DNA of 64,000 bases, from assembly GCA_002084765.1 (NCBI GenBank), contig NBMB01000004.1, positions 54,742-118,741 on the forward strand. The letters run 5' to 3'. The stretch comes from Candidatus Cloacimonetes bacterium 4572_55 (lineage in GTDB: Bacteria; 4572-55). The translations under genes and the position numbers were made by a program. Positions within the stretch are counted from its first letter, which is position 1. Each line of letters opens with the position of its first letter. The notes below the pieces were generated by a model. The model searched no databases, was not told where the DNA came from, and was given only the letters and a program-made list of their open reading frames with translations. Below, piece after piece: positions 27,326 through 38,284 of the stretch.

Positions 27326-29644
27326 TCAATCGAGTTTGTCGTGGGTCTCGGTTGGTTCCATTTCATCTTGTAAGTCTTTCGCGGTAAATTTCCCGGGACG
27401 TTGCATGATCATATAGGCGGCACTGACTATCAAAGAGGCCAAGCCCACAGTTATCAGATAGCCGAATCCCAGCCAATTCGGAAGCGGTCTTTGGAGTGTC
27501 GGATAGATAACCACTGCCTGATCCGTGAAGGAATAAATCAACCCGAAAACGATTAAAGTGGTGATGTGCACGGAAAAAATAAAGATAAGAGGCAGGCCGA
27601 ATTTATGATCGTCTCTATACAGTTGTCCACTCCCCGGATAAATAAAGCTGAGAAACACCGCGGTTCGGTACTCGCGTTGCGTGGACAATCGACGAATTCG
27701 AGCTAATAAGGCGAAGCGCATCGCGTCCAATTTGGTACCGGCGACCGTCCGATAGCAGCGATGACAAAGCACATTTTCCTTAACCCGACGCCGAGATGTG
27801 GGGGAGATAACCCGTCCGCATACAGAGCAAGCGGACAACTTTTCCCATCCTTTGATCCAAAAGCTGAGAATCTCCATTAGTAGAAAGATAATACCGGCTA
27901 ACGCTGGCAATTTTGTCACCGGCAATCCTTTTATGCCGCCAATCCATAAAGGAGTCAGAAGGTCGGCGTCCAGTCGGAACTCCTTTCCGACTCGACTCCA
28001 AAACGCGGAGAGAGGGATAGATTCATCAAGCACCACACGATTGCAATGCGGCTCCACCTTATCCAAAATATAGGTAAGCGAGGGATCAAGCGTGAGTGCT
28101 TTGCGTCGCGGCTCGTCCATTTCGCTCCAACGCGCCAACATGTTAAGTACCTGACTTTTATTAAAATAGGGACGAGCCAGATCGTTTTTTCCCCTTATTG
28201 CCGACTCATATTTTTCGATCGCTTTCTCAAAATATACTTTTTTTCGATTTTGAATTTCATATATCTGGCGAGCGTAAAAAATATTGCCGATATTGTTCGC
28301 AGCCCGAGCCGGATACGCGTCCACCGCGTTATCAAAATAGGTTTTTGACAGGCTTAGCTCTTTTTTCCCCCGCTCCCTTTCTTGATCTCTCAATCGATCT
28401 TGGGAAGGTGTCAGATTTTTTTCCTCTTTCCCGCGGATAAGCGACGCGCCTCTTCGCTTATGGATAAGCCCGAGTGCAAAGTTGGCGTCCGAGTCGGAGC
28501 TATCTTTCTCCAATAAGCGCGCCAATCGGTTGCGCACATCCGGATCATATACGTTATGCTGCCCATTCCAGATCGTGCGGACAACGCTCCTGTCCGACAT
28601 GGATGTAAACAGGGCGTAATGTGTCGCCAAGAGATGCGGAAATATCAATAGGTAAACCAGCAGGACAATGCCGACAATCTTTTCCGGATTGGTGTAAAAA
28701 TACCACGTAACAGCCATTCCAAGAAGAACATAACCGGTAAGTCCGAACCCGAAGAGGATCGGCGATAAAACCAGAATCCAAGCGACCCCTTCCCGTATGA
28801 TCGACGACGCGCGTGAGGGGAGCATCTCAAATATAATGTGTTGATATTTGGGCAAACTCTTGAGCGTGGCGATGATTACCACTGCCAATAGCCCGAAATA
28901 AAGCCCATAAATTAGATATTGCAGGATACGGTAGCTGAGAAAAAGCTGCAAAGGCAGGCTCTCTTTAAACGTCATAAAAATGCCGAGAAAATTGGAGAGA
29001 GCTTCTCCAAAATCGTTCGCCAATAGCATTTTTGTCAACTTCATGTATGGAATGATGGAAGAAGGGTCCATCTTTTTGGCAAATTCATAGAACAAAAGTG
29101 CCGTATCGATATCCCCGATCTTTTGATACCCATCGCCCTTGTATATCGCAAGATTGAAAAAAATCGGGTCTACTTTCGCCCCGTTATTCAATTTGATCTG
29201 GTAAAGCTGAGAAAGCTCAGATTCCAACAGGTCGTACTGACCGTTCATCTCGTAAAGTTTTGCCAAATCCCAATGAAGTTCCGAGTGATCCCGAGCCGCG
29301 TCCCGAGCATGAGCAAATGCAGCGTAAGACGCATCGAAGTTATGGGAAAGGAGGAGATGCCCCTTTAAATAAGAAAGATACGGATTGCCGAAAGGTTGGC
29401 TCTCATCGCCGCGGACCATCGAATCAATTCGGCTCAATGTCGCACTCGGAGGTGGGCTTTTTAGATCAAGGATTCCCTCTCCAGACAGCACGGACTTATA
29501 TTCAGGAAAAGCCCGAATCGCCTCTTGACGAAGCTGAAGCGCGTCATGCGCTCCAGAAATCTTGTCGGTATTGGCAAACGTTAATCCAGTCCAAATGAAA
29601 TAACTTGCTATCCACCATAAGATGATTGCCTGTTTTCGTATCAT
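27326..29644 (-). CDS. multi-pass membrane protein with TPRs and zinc ribbon
   Basis: 772 residues: signal-like N-terminus, TPR-like helices (about 100-210), a block of membrane helices (about 220-350), a second TPR region, then a helix followed by a four-cysteine zinc ribbon (CSVCG ... CHRCY). It ends with a TM2-like pair of helices (FLSFIYPGSGQLYRDDHKFG) and a last helix. I know no characterised protein with this order. It lies between DUF2997 and DUF4388 genes with gaps of about 30 bases or less, so it is in the gyrA-led leftward operon. Confidence 0.7.
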   Translation of the reverse strand: MIRKQAIILWWIASYFIWTGLTFANTDKISGAHDALQLRQEAIRAFPEYKSVLSGEGILDLKSPPPSATLSRIDSMVRGDESQPFGNPYLSYLKGHLLLSHNFDASYAAFAHARDAARDHSELHWDLAKLYEMNGQYDLLESELSQLYQIKLNNGAKVDPIFFNLAIYKGDGYQKIGDIDTALLFYEFAKKMDPSSIIPYMKLTKMLLANDFGEALSNFLGIFMTFKESLPLQLFLSYRILQYLIYGLYFGLLAVVIIATLKSLPKYQHIIFEMLPSRASSIIREGVAWILVLSPILFGFGLTGYVLLGMAVTWYFYTNPEKIVGIVLLVYLLIFPHLLATHYALFTSMSDRSVVRTIWNGQHNVYDPDVRNRLARLLEKDSSDSDANFALGLIHKRRGASLIRGKEEKNLTPSQDRLRDQERERGKKELSLSKTYFDNAVDAYPARAANNIGNIFYARQIYEIQNRKKVYFEKAIEKYESAIRGKNDLARPYFNKSQVLNMLARWSEMDEPRRKALTLDPSLTYILDKVEPHCNRVVLDESIPLSAFWSRVGKEFRLDADLLTPLWIGGIKGLPVTKLPALAGIIFLLMEILSFWIKGWEKLSACSVCGRVISPTSRRRVKENVLCHRCYRTVAGTKLDAMRFALLARIRRLSTQREYRTAVFLSFIYPGSGQLYRDDHKFGLPLIFIFSVHITTLIVFGLIYSFTDQAVVIYPTLQRPLPNWLGFGYLITVGLASLIVSAAYMIMQRPGKFTAKDLQDEMEPTETHDKLD

Positions 29645-29667
29645 AATGCACTCGCTTGTTTCGCAAT

Positions 29668-29862
29668 CTATCGGTTCGATACATAAAACGACTGGTCGAT
29701 TTTCACCTCAGATTCATAATATTCTTCGGTGAGATCACGCCCAATCACGTGGCCCAATTCCTCCAACCATTTGGTATAATCCAAACAAGCCGATCCTTTG
29801 ACGCCTTTGACATGCACACGAATTTCGCCCATTTTGTCGATAATAATTTCTAATTCTTTCAT
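29668..29862 (-). CDS. DUF2997 protein
   Basis: 64 residues (66 if the ATG at 29868 is used). KELEIIIDKMGEIRVHVKGVKG is the DUF2997 signature. The small family is normally encoded next to DUF1257 in cyanobacteria, Planctomycetes and others, exactly as here, where it overlaps the DUF1257 gene by 4 to 10 bases. TGAGG lies 9 bases before the ATG at 29862, which favours this start. No function is established. Confidence 0.8.
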   Translation of the reverse strand: MKELEIIIDKMGEIRVHVKGVKGSACLDYTKWLEELGHVIGRDLTEEYYESEVKIDQSFYVSNR

Positions 29863-30245
29863 GACCATTGCCTCACTACTAATTTTAATGAACCGTCTTT
29901 TAACCGAGATTCCTCGCTTATCATCAGACCCTGCTTTTGTATCTCGCTCGACACCTTATGATAGGCGTAGCGCTGCATGATATTTTGCATCAATTTCTCC
30001 GGCTTAGTCCGCACTCCATACCAATCAGCGATCAGATCATAACTCCCCGCGGCTTCGTTCCACTTAAGACCGACTTCATAGCCCGATCCGATCCGCACTG
30101 CCAGATCTACCCCGAGTGTCCGACTGCCATATCCGTCTATTTGCAGGTTTTGACCTTCGGTATAGCTATATTTCAGATCGGTCAGCGTCTTTTTGATAAT
30201 CGTTAAGTCTTTCAACTTTGTCTTAATTTTCGAGAAATGCGACAT
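29859..30245 (-). CDS. DUF1257 (Ycf35-like) protein
   Basis: 128 residues with the family start SHFSKIKTKLKD, the central YGSRTLGVDLAVRIGSGYEVGLKW and the Y-A-Y segment before the C-terminus. DUF1257 includes the plastid and cyanobacterial Ycf35. GGGAGA stands just before the ATG. In cyanobacteria the gene pairs with DUF2997 and often an AAA ATPase; here the partner upstream is a 1466-residue unknown protein and no ATPase is present. Function unknown. Confidence 0.85.
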   Translation of the reverse strand: MSHFSKIKTKLKDLTIIKKTLTDLKYSYTEGQNLQIDGYGSRTLGVDLAVRIGSGYEVGLKWNEAAGSYDLIADWYGVRTKPEKLMQNIMQRYAYHKVSSEIQKQGLMISEESRLKDGSLKLVVRQWS

Positions 30246-30273
30246 TCTTTTCTCCCAGTTCTCAATTCGTAAC

Positions 30274-33200
30274 TCATAATTTTTTCAACGCTTCTTTGAG
30301 TAGATCCGGTCGTCCGCCCATCTGTTTCACGAGAGACAGCGCACTTGGCTGATCGGCTAAGGAATCCAACAGACTCATCAGTTCTCCATCTTCAGAAATC
30401 GCCTTCATCAGAATCGGTTGCTCGTCGATCTCGCCTAACAAGATGATCTTATTCGGATCCATGGTCCATGTCATCAAAATTTGCAGTGCGTCAATACTTT
30501 CTTGATATTCCTCCGGCATCTCTTTTTCAATTTTCGCTACCTGCTCTTTGCTTAGGACGCCCTCATTCTGCCACAGTTCTTTAAGCAGGGTCAAAAATTC
30601 TTTTGAAAAGACGTCGATCTCGCGCTCAATAGTACGCGGTCGCCCCACTCCCCCGAAAAGCCATGTATTCTGGGTCAGACGCTCCTCGATCCGCCGCTGT
30701 TTTTCTGGATTACCCACTGAGGTTAAGACGATAACGCTCATCAAGTAATGATCGAAACATCCCTCCAAAAATTCAAATCTATTCTGAAGCGTTGATTTGT
30801 TTTCCGTAGGATGAATTTTCCCCAACCGATCCGTTAATCGTCTTCGAACCTCCGCTTCAAACTCGGACGGTACCTGAGCCAATCGGTCTTCCAGGTAGCA
30901 CTCCCCCACTTTCCGATTCAGGTCGGGAATAACCCGAGAAACCAATCGATCTTCTAAGGTGAAATGCTCCCCTTCGGCAAAAATACGATCTCTTGGCGTG
31001 AGATCGGCAGTCAGCTTTTGAAAGACCTGCAAGAAAGCCACGCGCGCCGGAATCCGCTCGGATTCTACCGTGATGTCGCCAGTTAGCAAATTTTGAATGC
31101 GAATCGCGAGCAGATGCATGGGGTTGACCATCTCGTCGCCCAACGCGATGCAATTAATCAGCAACCTTCCCAAAAGATGCACCTTTTTCTCAAACCACTG
31201 TTTGAAATGCAATTCGATGACTTTATCATACTTATCAACATTTTCAAATTTACGAAATAAACTGACGATTTTCCCCCACCAAGGATATTTATAAGAAAAT
31301 TTCCAGTAATCTTTTTTTACATGATGATACCAATTCGTTTCCCGAACCCATTCCAATTGAGAGGAAATTTTTCCTGCTGATAATCTGCGATACCAATGAA
31401 TAAATTCATCTAAAGAGGATATATGTTGATTCCATTCTCGGAAGGTCGGATCCCCGTCGTCCATAGCGTTGATAAAATCCTCCATAGCCTGTTCGGATCC
31501 GAGATGGCTCATCACGATTTGCAAATGATGGACTAACCGCTGCTCGATCGTATGGTTCAAATGGGCGGCTTTACAGACCTTGCCACATTCTTCAGCCAGT
31601 GCTTTTTTTGAGGAAACGATTGCATTTTCATACTGTTTTTCCCGCTCAAAAATATCCAGAATTTTTTCCAGCTCATCCTCTTTTGACCCAGGTATATTTT
31701 TGGCATGCAGTTTTTTTAGGTGATTGCCGACGGAAATAGCCGGTTTCCATTCCATAATTTTCTCAATGCTCTGACGCAATCGACGGGTGACGCCAAGCCG
31801 ACGCAATTGTTTGGCGCAATTCTGGAGGTATCGCACGCCTAAGTCAGAAGCCAAAATATCTCGGCGCACGGTCTGCGCGACCATATCAAAAATCCGGCGC
31901 AACTTATCTGGGTCTCCCTCTACCGCTTCTATCGACATGGGCAAAATTTCGCTGATAAAAACAAAGCCGCGCTCCTCAAAAAGGATCGGTTTTTCGCCCA
32001 GAGCAACCGTCACATCCTCCTGGCTGATCGTATCAATCGGCATGATTTTATCCAAATAATGAATGACACCATCTTCCGCCAAAAATAGGGGCAACGCCGT
32101 TTGATGGTGAAGCAGAGAGGTGATAATATTGCTGATCCCCTCTCTCATAAACCGGTTGACAATCTGCGTGATGGATCGATCATCCCGTTTCTGATCAGTC
32201 TGCATTGTGATCTTCGCCATACCGACTTTATGTTCCGGCGAGAGCAACTCCAGCTCCGTGAATTTGATCGAAATCTTACGCATTGCCAGAACTAAGTTAT
32301 GAATATCCTTGTCGCTTGCCCCCCAGCCTTTTGCCAATTCCTGAATCAGGTGGGGGATTGCGCGCAACCGCTTGCCCACACTCTTGATTTGCCCCTTCAT
32401 CTTATCTTCCAGCTCTTCCATGATAGCGGTTTCGTCTGCATTTTTATTATAGATCGAGACGGCCCATTGCAGATTCTCTTTGGTCAGCTCCAAATCTTTA
32501 TCGAAACTGGCGATGATCATGGGCACTATTTTTGTCAAAAAACGTAAGATAAAATCAGGATATTTCAGACCTTGTACAGCCTCTATCAGCGCGTCCAACT
32601 TACGAAGCGGATTATTCTTTAGCACCAATTCCATCAGGTCTTGCAGACCATTTTCGACAAATTGATCGGTCACTTCATTTGTCGGCAGGGAACGAACTAA
32701 GTCCGTAAATTTCCCCCGCAGTGCTCGCTGTTGTTTGCGATTCAAGACGAGGTGCTTGCGCCGACATATTTGCTCCAAAACCAAAGTGACTCGGATCAGA
32801 TCCAGCCGATCGATCATCTTTCGCTGGCGAATTTCCTCCAGCAGATAGATCAGATCATTTACTGGATGTTGGTGCGCAAAAAAACGATCTAAAAGTTGGC
32901 GCATCTCGCTGCTGTTCATATCCGGCATACTGGTGAATCGCACTGCCTCTTTGTAAAGCAAATTATCCGCGATGGATACGAATACCATAATGATACTCAT
33001 CTTGTCTTTCAGCAGTTTGCCGCTTATTGGATGTCCAATTTTTATGGTCAATTTATCATTCAAAAACTTTCCCAGATACACGGTCAACTCAACATATAGA
33101 GCCAAATTTTTATTGAATTTCTCGAACAAGCGTAGCGACATCCGCAGTTCGATCAGGGGGTAATCCTGCATCAGGATATAGTTTATCCAGTCGTCCGTTG

Positions 33201-34674
33201 GCTGGAAACCCAGGTTGACGAGTTCCAGCGTCAGATCAATCATATCGGGGAGATAAACGCTATAGATCGCAGAAATCGTGAATTTCGGGAGCTCAAATTC
33301 CTTCTGGAGCGACGCGGGATAAAAACTCTTCAAACCCTGTTCCTGACAAATACGGGTAACGCTCTCGTACAAAAACTTGTTCGGACCCGGCTGATCGTCG
33401 AGAAGCGCAGCACCCCAAAAACCGACCAAATACCAGGTCTCCAGACGATCCGCCGCCGGCAAATCGTCCAATTTCGCTTTCAATTTGTCCCAGATTGCAT
33501 CTGGTACAAAACTGTCCCACCAGATCATGCCGCGAATGAATTTATCCGCTTGACGTTGGATATACAGATTCCAATTTTCTCTTGGAATTGCCACCAAAAT
33601 ATCGACCATCTTTCCGATAATCGAATATTTTCGCCGCGTTTTTTCCATCTCGGCATTCACATCGGTGAAACGGATGATCTCCTTATCCACCAATCGAGTC
33701 AGATCGTCCAGGATGTCGGCAATCTGAGCCATCAAGCGAAAACTAGCGTTTTCCTCATCGATATTTTCCGTTACTATTAATCGCAGAAATTGAAGCAGAT
33801 CGAAAGTGCGACCCACGCCCACTGGCGAGAGATGGTGCAGAAGGCGATAGATCGCATTGTATCGAGCTGTTATGGAATAGTCTGGCACTTTTTTGTCAGC
33901 GTGTAAAAAAGAGGGAAACCGTTCTTGCGCCTGATACCCCATCAACTCGCTCAGCTCGCCGCGCGTGGTCTGACGCCAGTTCTTTTCTTGTCCGGCAATC
34001 TTGAGACCCCAAATATGCGTCAAATCGATCATGCGACTCGTCAAAATTTTCAGCGATTGGGAATCGATCAGCGAATCTCCCACTGCTTTGGGCGAAATCG
34101 GCGATAGAGCCGCGACAACGGAGATCGCGGTCTCAATCAATACCATCCGTGACCATTTGCTTTTTTTCTTTAATTGTCCGGCGAGGAAGGGGAAAAAATG
34201 GAAAGGCGTTGCCAATTCGCAGGAGATAAGCTCTGGTAGCAGGCTGTCTCGGAAAAAATAACGCTGCTCTTTCGGTAGCCGAAGCTCGAAATAGAGTTGC
34301 CACTTGCCGAGATAAGAACGAGAATATGCGCCGTCTTTGAGAATCTCGCGCATTTTTTTGAAAATAGAACGGATCCTCCAACGAATCTTTATATAACGCC
34401 ACGGTGCCCATAGTTGGCGTAAAATAAACGGGAAGCCATTTCCGTTTACATTGATGAATTCCAAATTTTTCAGATCTTCTGGAATTCCGCTCTCGACATA
34501 GCGGCTTTCATTGTCTAAGATTTGAAGATGATCGGTGGTCCATTCTTTTAAAATCTGTTGGATTCGTTTCTTCTCTTTATCAGTCAACGACCGAATTTTG
34601 ACTACTGGTCGCCCTTTTTTTTTCTTGCCGACCGGGTCGGAAGCCGCGCTTTTTTTTTCTTTTGGATCGTTCAT
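30274..34674 (-). CDS. giant 1466-residue alpha-helical protein of unknown function
   Basis: A single uninterrupted frame of 1466 residues, with no signal peptide, no Walker motif and no domain I can name. The first 25 residues are very basic (KKKKGRPVVKIR); the rest reads as alpha-helix with evenly spread leucines, like an armadillo or HEAT-style scaffold, with Trp/Arg-rich patches near residues 85-100 and 1190-1230. GGAGAG is 6 bases before the ATG. It starts 24 bases after gyrA and ends 28 bases before DUF1257, so it belongs to one operon with gyrA and the DUF1257/DUF2997 pair. It could be a soluble scaffold for them. Confidence 0.75.
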   Translation of the reverse strand: MNDPKEKKSAASDPVGKKKKGRPVVKIRSLTDKEKKRIQQILKEWTTDHLQILDNESRYVESGIPEDLKNLEFINVNGNGFPFILRQLWAPWRYIKIRWRIRSIFKKMREILKDGAYSRSYLGKWQLYFELRLPKEQRYFFRDSLLPELISCELATPFHFFPFLAGQLKKKSKWSRMVLIETAISVVAALSPISPKAVGDSLIDSQSLKILTSRMIDLTHIWGLKIAGQEKNWRQTTRGELSELMGYQAQERFPSFLHADKKVPDYSITARYNAIYRLLHHLSPVGVGRTFDLLQFLRLIVTENIDEENASFRLMAQIADILDDLTRLVDKEIIRFTDVNAEMEKTRRKYSIIGKMVDILVAIPRENWNLYIQRQADKFIRGMIWWDSFVPDAIWDKLKAKLDDLPAADRLETWYLVGFWGAALLDDQPGPNKFLYESVTRICQEQGLKSFYPASLQKEFELPKFTISAIYSVYLPDMIDLTLELVNLGFQPTDDWINYILMQDYPLIELRMSLRLFEKFNKNLALYVELTVYLGKFLNDKLTIKIGHPISGKLLKDKMSIIMVFVSIADNLLYKEAVRFTSMPDMNSSEMRQLLDRFFAHQHPVNDLIYLLEEIRQRKMIDRLDLIRVTLVLEQICRRKHLVLNRKQQRALRGKFTDLVRSLPTNEVTDQFVENGLQDLMELVLKNNPLRKLDALIEAVQGLKYPDFILRFLTKIVPMIIASFDKDLELTKENLQWAVSIYNKNADETAIMEELEDKMKGQIKSVGKRLRAIPHLIQELAKGWGASDKDIHNLVLAMRKISIKFTELELLSPEHKVGMAKITMQTDQKRDDRSITQIVNRFMREGISNIITSLLHHQTALPLFLAEDGVIHYLDKIMPIDTISQEDVTVALGEKPILFEERGFVFISEILPMSIEAVEGDPDKLRRIFDMVAQTVRRDILASDLGVRYLQNCAKQLRRLGVTRRLRQSIEKIMEWKPAISVGNHLKKLHAKNIPGSKEDELEKILDIFEREKQYENAIVSSKKALAEECGKVCKAAHLNHTIEQRLVHHLQIVMSHLGSEQAMEDFINAMDDGDPTFREWNQHISSLDEFIHWYRRLSAGKISSQLEWVRETNWYHHVKKDYWKFSYKYPWWGKIVSLFRKFENVDKYDKVIELHFKQWFEKKVHLLGRLLINCIALGDEMVNPMHLLAIRIQNLLTGDITVESERIPARVAFLQVFQKLTADLTPRDRIFAEGEHFTLEDRLVSRVIPDLNRKVGECYLEDRLAQVPSEFEAEVRRRLTDRLGKIHPTENKSTLQNRFEFLEGCFDHYLMSVIVLTSVGNPEKQRRIEERLTQNTWLFGGVGRPRTIEREIDVFSKEFLTLLKELWQNEGVLSKEQVAKIEKEMPEEYQESIDALQILMTWTMDPNKIILLGEIDEQPILMKAISEDGELMSLLDSLADQPSALSLVKQMGGRPDLLKEALKKL

Positions 34675-34698
34675 ACCGACTCTCCGACCTATGCTTTT

Positions 34699-37170
34699 TT
34701 ATTCTGAAGGGGTAGGATCAGATTCGTTGCCGCCGTTCTCGATTGATGTGGGAACGATAATGCGGGCAATATCGATCACCTCGTCATTGTCATCCAAATT
34801 GATCAGCCGGACTCCCATGGAATTACGCCCGATCTCCCGAATACTTTGAGCCGCTATACGAATAACGACCCCATTTTTTGTGATGATCATCAATTCGTCG
34901 GAATTCGTGATCCCTTTTATCGCCACCACATTGCCATTGCGCTCTGCAGTTTTGATGTCGATGACTCCTTTTCCTCCGCGATGAATTCTCGGATATTCAT
35001 CAATCGAGGAACGTTTTCCGAACCCACGTCGCGTCACCGTCAAAAGCGAGCTGATGTTCTGAGTCGTGACTATGCCAACTACGTAATCCGAAGGCGATAG
35101 TCTCACGCCTCGTACCCCGCTGGCGGTCCGTCCCATAGGGCGAGCCTCCATTTCATGGAAGCGGATCGCTTTTCCTTCAGCCGTAGATATAATAATATCT
35201 TGATCGCCGTCCGTCATTCTGACGTCGATCAGCTCGTCGTTTTCATGAATATTTAACCCAATAATTCCGCCTCGACGCGGCTTGCTGAACGCCTTTAACG
35301 GTGATTTTTTCACCAGCCCTTTTTTTGTGACAAATAAGATAAAATGGTTGTCATCGAACTCGGATACCGGCAGATAGGCTCGGACTTTTTCACTCTGTTC
35401 CACCCGAAGCAGATTGATAATCGCCTTGCCTTTTGCCAGCCGTCCGCCTTGTGGAATCTGGTACACCTTTCGCCAATAGCATTGTCCGTGATCGGTAAAA
35501 AAGAGAATATACCAATGCGTTGAAGATATAAAGAGATGCTCGACAAAGTCCTGCTCTTTGGTCTCCATACCGGTCACGCCTCGTCCGCCTCGACGCTGGC
35601 TCCGATACGTAGTAAGCGGCAGTCGTTTGATATACCCGCTGTGAGAAATTGTGATCACCATGTCTTCTTCCGGGATCAACTCCTCAATCGTAATCTCGCT
35701 CCCGCTCTTATCATCGACAATCTCTGTCCGACGTTCGTCTCCATATTTTTCTCCGACCTCGATCAGCTCTTTTTTTACAATCTCCATCACATGATCTCGA
35801 TCAGAGAGGATCAATCGGAGTTGGTCGATTTGTTTCAAAATTTCAGCCTGTTCTCGATCCAATTTCTGCCGCTCCAGACCGGTCATTCTCTTCAGTTGAA
35901 GGTCAAGTATGGCATTCGCTTGTATCTCCGTCAACTCAAAAGTATTCATCAACTTTTCTCGAGCCGCATCGGGATTTGTAGCATCGCGAATAATCGACAC
36001 AATCTCGTCGATATGGTCCACCGCCTTTCGCAAGCCTTCCAGGAGATGCGCGCGCGCTTCCGCCTTCCTGAGCTTGAACCTTGTGCGCCGCGAGACAACC
36101 TCGTGACGATACTCGAGAAAATAATGAATGATCTCTTTGATATTCAGCACGCGCGGTCGGTTGTTGACAAGTGCCAGCATATTGGCTCCAAATGTGACCT
36201 GGAGCTGGGAATGTTTATATAATTGGTTGAGGACCACAGAGGGCTGAGCGTCCCGCCGCAGTTCGATCACAATACGCATTCCGTCACGGTCTGACTCGTC
36301 TCGCAGATCGCTGATCCCCTCGACCTTTTTGTGCCGAGCCAGAGCCACGATCCGCTCGATCAAGCTACTTTTATTCACTTGATAGGGGATTTCAGTGATG
36401 ATAATCCGATTCCTATTATTCGGCATATCCTCGATTCTCGCCACTCCTCGCAGCCGAATCATGCCATGACCTGTGGCGTAAGCCTGCTGAATCCCCATCC
36501 GTCCGTAAATGATTCCCCCAGTGGGAAAATCCGGTCCGTGAAGATGTTGTATAATCTCTTGAATCGTGACGTCTGGATTTTCGATCATCTCAAGACACGC
36601 GCGAACCACTTCTCTGAGATTATGAGGAGGGATGTTTGTCGCCATCCCAACCGCAATACCGGATGAGCCATTCATCAGAAGTTGCGGGATAGCAGTCGGT
36701 AAAACGACCGGCTCTTTGTTGCTCCCGTCGAAATTATCGATGAAGTCAACAGTATCCTTGTCCAAATTTCTGAGAACTTCTTCCGCGATCCGTTCCAATC
36801 GGATTTCCGTATAACGCATAGCCGCAGGGTCGTCGCCGTCCACGGAGCCAAAGTTCCCCTGACCATCGACCAGAGGATAGCGCAACGAAAAATCCTGAAC
36901 CATACGCACAATGGTATGATATATCGCGGTGTCGCCGTGAGGATGATAGTTCGCCATCACATGACCCACAGCGCGCGCGCTCTTTACATAACGCCGGTTG
37001 TGATAGAGATTTTGCTCAAACATGCCATACAGAACCCGGCGATGGACAGGTTTTAATCCATCTCGGACATCGGGCAAAGCGCGGCTGACGATGACGCTCA
37101 TCGAGTAGTCAATATAGCTACTCTTCATCTCGTCTTCAATATTTCTCGGTATAATTGTCTCTTGGGGCAT
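34699..37170 (-). CDS. gyrA: DNA gyrase subunit A
   Basis: 823 residues with the full GyrA layout: winged-helix breakage-reunion domain, catalytic Tyr120 in AAMRYTE, coiled-coil tower, and a C-terminal beta-pinwheel with the GyrA box QRRGGRG, which marks gyrase rather than topoisomerase IV. It introduces negative supercoils with GyrB (not in the window). In the quinolone-binding helix the residues matching E. coli Ser83 and Asp87 are Thr81 and His85. It leads the leftward operon behind a strong promoter at 37241-37269. Confidence 0.97.
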   Translation of the reverse strand: MPQETIIPRNIEDEMKSSYIDYSMSVIVSRALPDVRDGLKPVHRRVLYGMFEQNLYHNRRYVKSARAVGHVMANYHPHGDTAIYHTIVRMVQDFSLRYPLVDGQGNFGSVDGDDPAAMRYTEIRLERIAEEVLRNLDKDTVDFIDNFDGSNKEPVVLPTAIPQLLMNGSSGIAVGMATNIPPHNLREVVRACLEMIENPDVTIQEIIQHLHGPDFPTGGIIYGRMGIQQAYATGHGMIRLRGVARIEDMPNNRNRIIITEIPYQVNKSSLIERIVALARHKKVEGISDLRDESDRDGMRIVIELRRDAQPSVVLNQLYKHSQLQVTFGANMLALVNNRPRVLNIKEIIHYFLEYRHEVVSRRTRFKLRKAEARAHLLEGLRKAVDHIDEIVSIIRDATNPDAAREKLMNTFELTEIQANAILDLQLKRMTGLERQKLDREQAEILKQIDQLRLILSDRDHVMEIVKKELIEVGEKYGDERRTEIVDDKSGSEITIEELIPEEDMVITISHSGYIKRLPLTTYRSQRRGGRGVTGMETKEQDFVEHLFISSTHWYILFFTDHGQCYWRKVYQIPQGGRLAKGKAIINLLRVEQSEKVRAYLPVSEFDDNHFILFVTKKGLVKKSPLKAFSKPRRGGIIGLNIHENDELIDVRMTDGDQDIIISTAEGKAIRFHEMEARPMGRTASGVRGVRLSPSDYVVGIVTTQNISSLLTVTRRGFGKRSSIDEYPRIHRGGKGVIDIKTAERNGNVVAIKGITNSDELMIITKNGVVIRIAAQSIREIGRNSMGVRLINLDDNDEVIDIARIIVPTSIENGGNESDPTPSE

Positions 37171-37240
37171 ATATTTTCAGCTTGATTAAGTGTCGTTAGC
37201 CAATTAAAACAGGAGTTTATAGTTCGTATAATCAGCGGAT

Positions 37241-37269
37241 AATATACAGGTTACGGGGAAAAATGTCAA
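37241..37269 (-). promoter_or_regulatory. sigma70-type promoter of gyrA
   Basis: On the minus strand, -35 TTGACA (37269-37264), a 17-base spacer and -10 TATATT (37246-37241, five of six). The expected start is near 37235, about 65 bases before the gyrA ATG. Confidence 0.75.
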
Positions 37270-37338
37270 TGTTTTTATTAACCTTAATCCTGGGCGAAAA
37301 GCGTTCGGGCAGTTCTCCCTATATATTAGTCTACGCCG

Positions 37339-38255
37339 TTATGAGAAGATCGGGTTTTCGCGGATAATTTTGATAATTCGATAGGCTGCGCTCAATGCTC
37401 GCCTTCCTTCTCGCCCGCTGACCAAAGGAGTCCGATTCATCTGAATGCACTCGATAAACGATGCCAATTCCGCGCGTAGAGGCTCGGTCTGATCTGCGAT
37501 AATCCGTTGATAATCCACAATTTTCTCCAACAACGACCCACCTGATCCGTCGTTGATTACCTCTGTATATCCGCTCTTATCGGTTCGAGTCAATAGATCA
37601 ATATCGACTTTTTTTCGGAAAACATCGACTGTCTTATTAAGCAGATCCACAGAAAAGTAGCAATTTTTTTGAAAAAAACGAATTTTTCGAGTCGCCTTTG
37701 CCGATACTCTGCTGACGGTGATATTTGCTACGCAGCCGTTTTCAAATTCGATACGGATATTCCCAATATCCGCGCTCTTACTGATAATAGGCGCGCCGAC
37801 CGCCCCAATAGCGCGTATGGGGGAATGAACAAAGCCCAATACAATATCGAGATCATGGATTGCCAGATCCAAAATAACCGGGACGTCGGTGCCGCGAGGG
37901 TTATACGGCGCAAGACGATGGCATTCGATAAAAAGAGGCTGATCGATCAGATCCTGAATCGCCTGGATAGCTCCGTTAAATCTTTCGATATGACCTACTT
38001 GCAATATTCTCCCAAATTTTTCCGCAATATGGATCAGACCATCCGCCTCCTTTAGGGTAGCTGTAATCGGTTTTTCTACCAATACGTCGCATCCTGCGCG
38101 CAACGCCTGATTTCCTGAGCTTTGGCTTTATCCGTATCGAATATGCCGACCAATTTTACACCTTTCAAACTGGAGAGGTTTCGGGCGTGATGGCGACCCA
38201 AATGCCCCACACCGACCACGCCGACTTTTATTATTTTCGTTTGTGACGTACTCAT
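37339..38255 (-). pseudogene. Gfo/Idh/MocA oxidoreductase with internal deletion and frameshift
   Basis: From the ATG at 38255 one frame encodes the Rossmann start KVGVVGVGHLGRHHARNL and FDTDKAKAQEI, then breaks near 38106-38118. A second frame (37339 to about 38110) continues RAGCDVLVEKPITATLKEADG, VGHIERFN and the C-terminal domain. Relatives have about 35-45 residues between these parts, so a piece of the NAD-binding fold is missing and the frame is shifted. A TCAGG word repeated 8 bases apart sits at the junction. The family resembles the UDP-GlcNAc 3-dehydrogenase (GnnA-like) group linked to lipid A. A TTG at 38103 could give only a domain lacking the cofactor site. Confidence 0.75.
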
Positions 38256-38284
38256 CGCTTTCCTTACTTTTTTATGAAGTCGTT

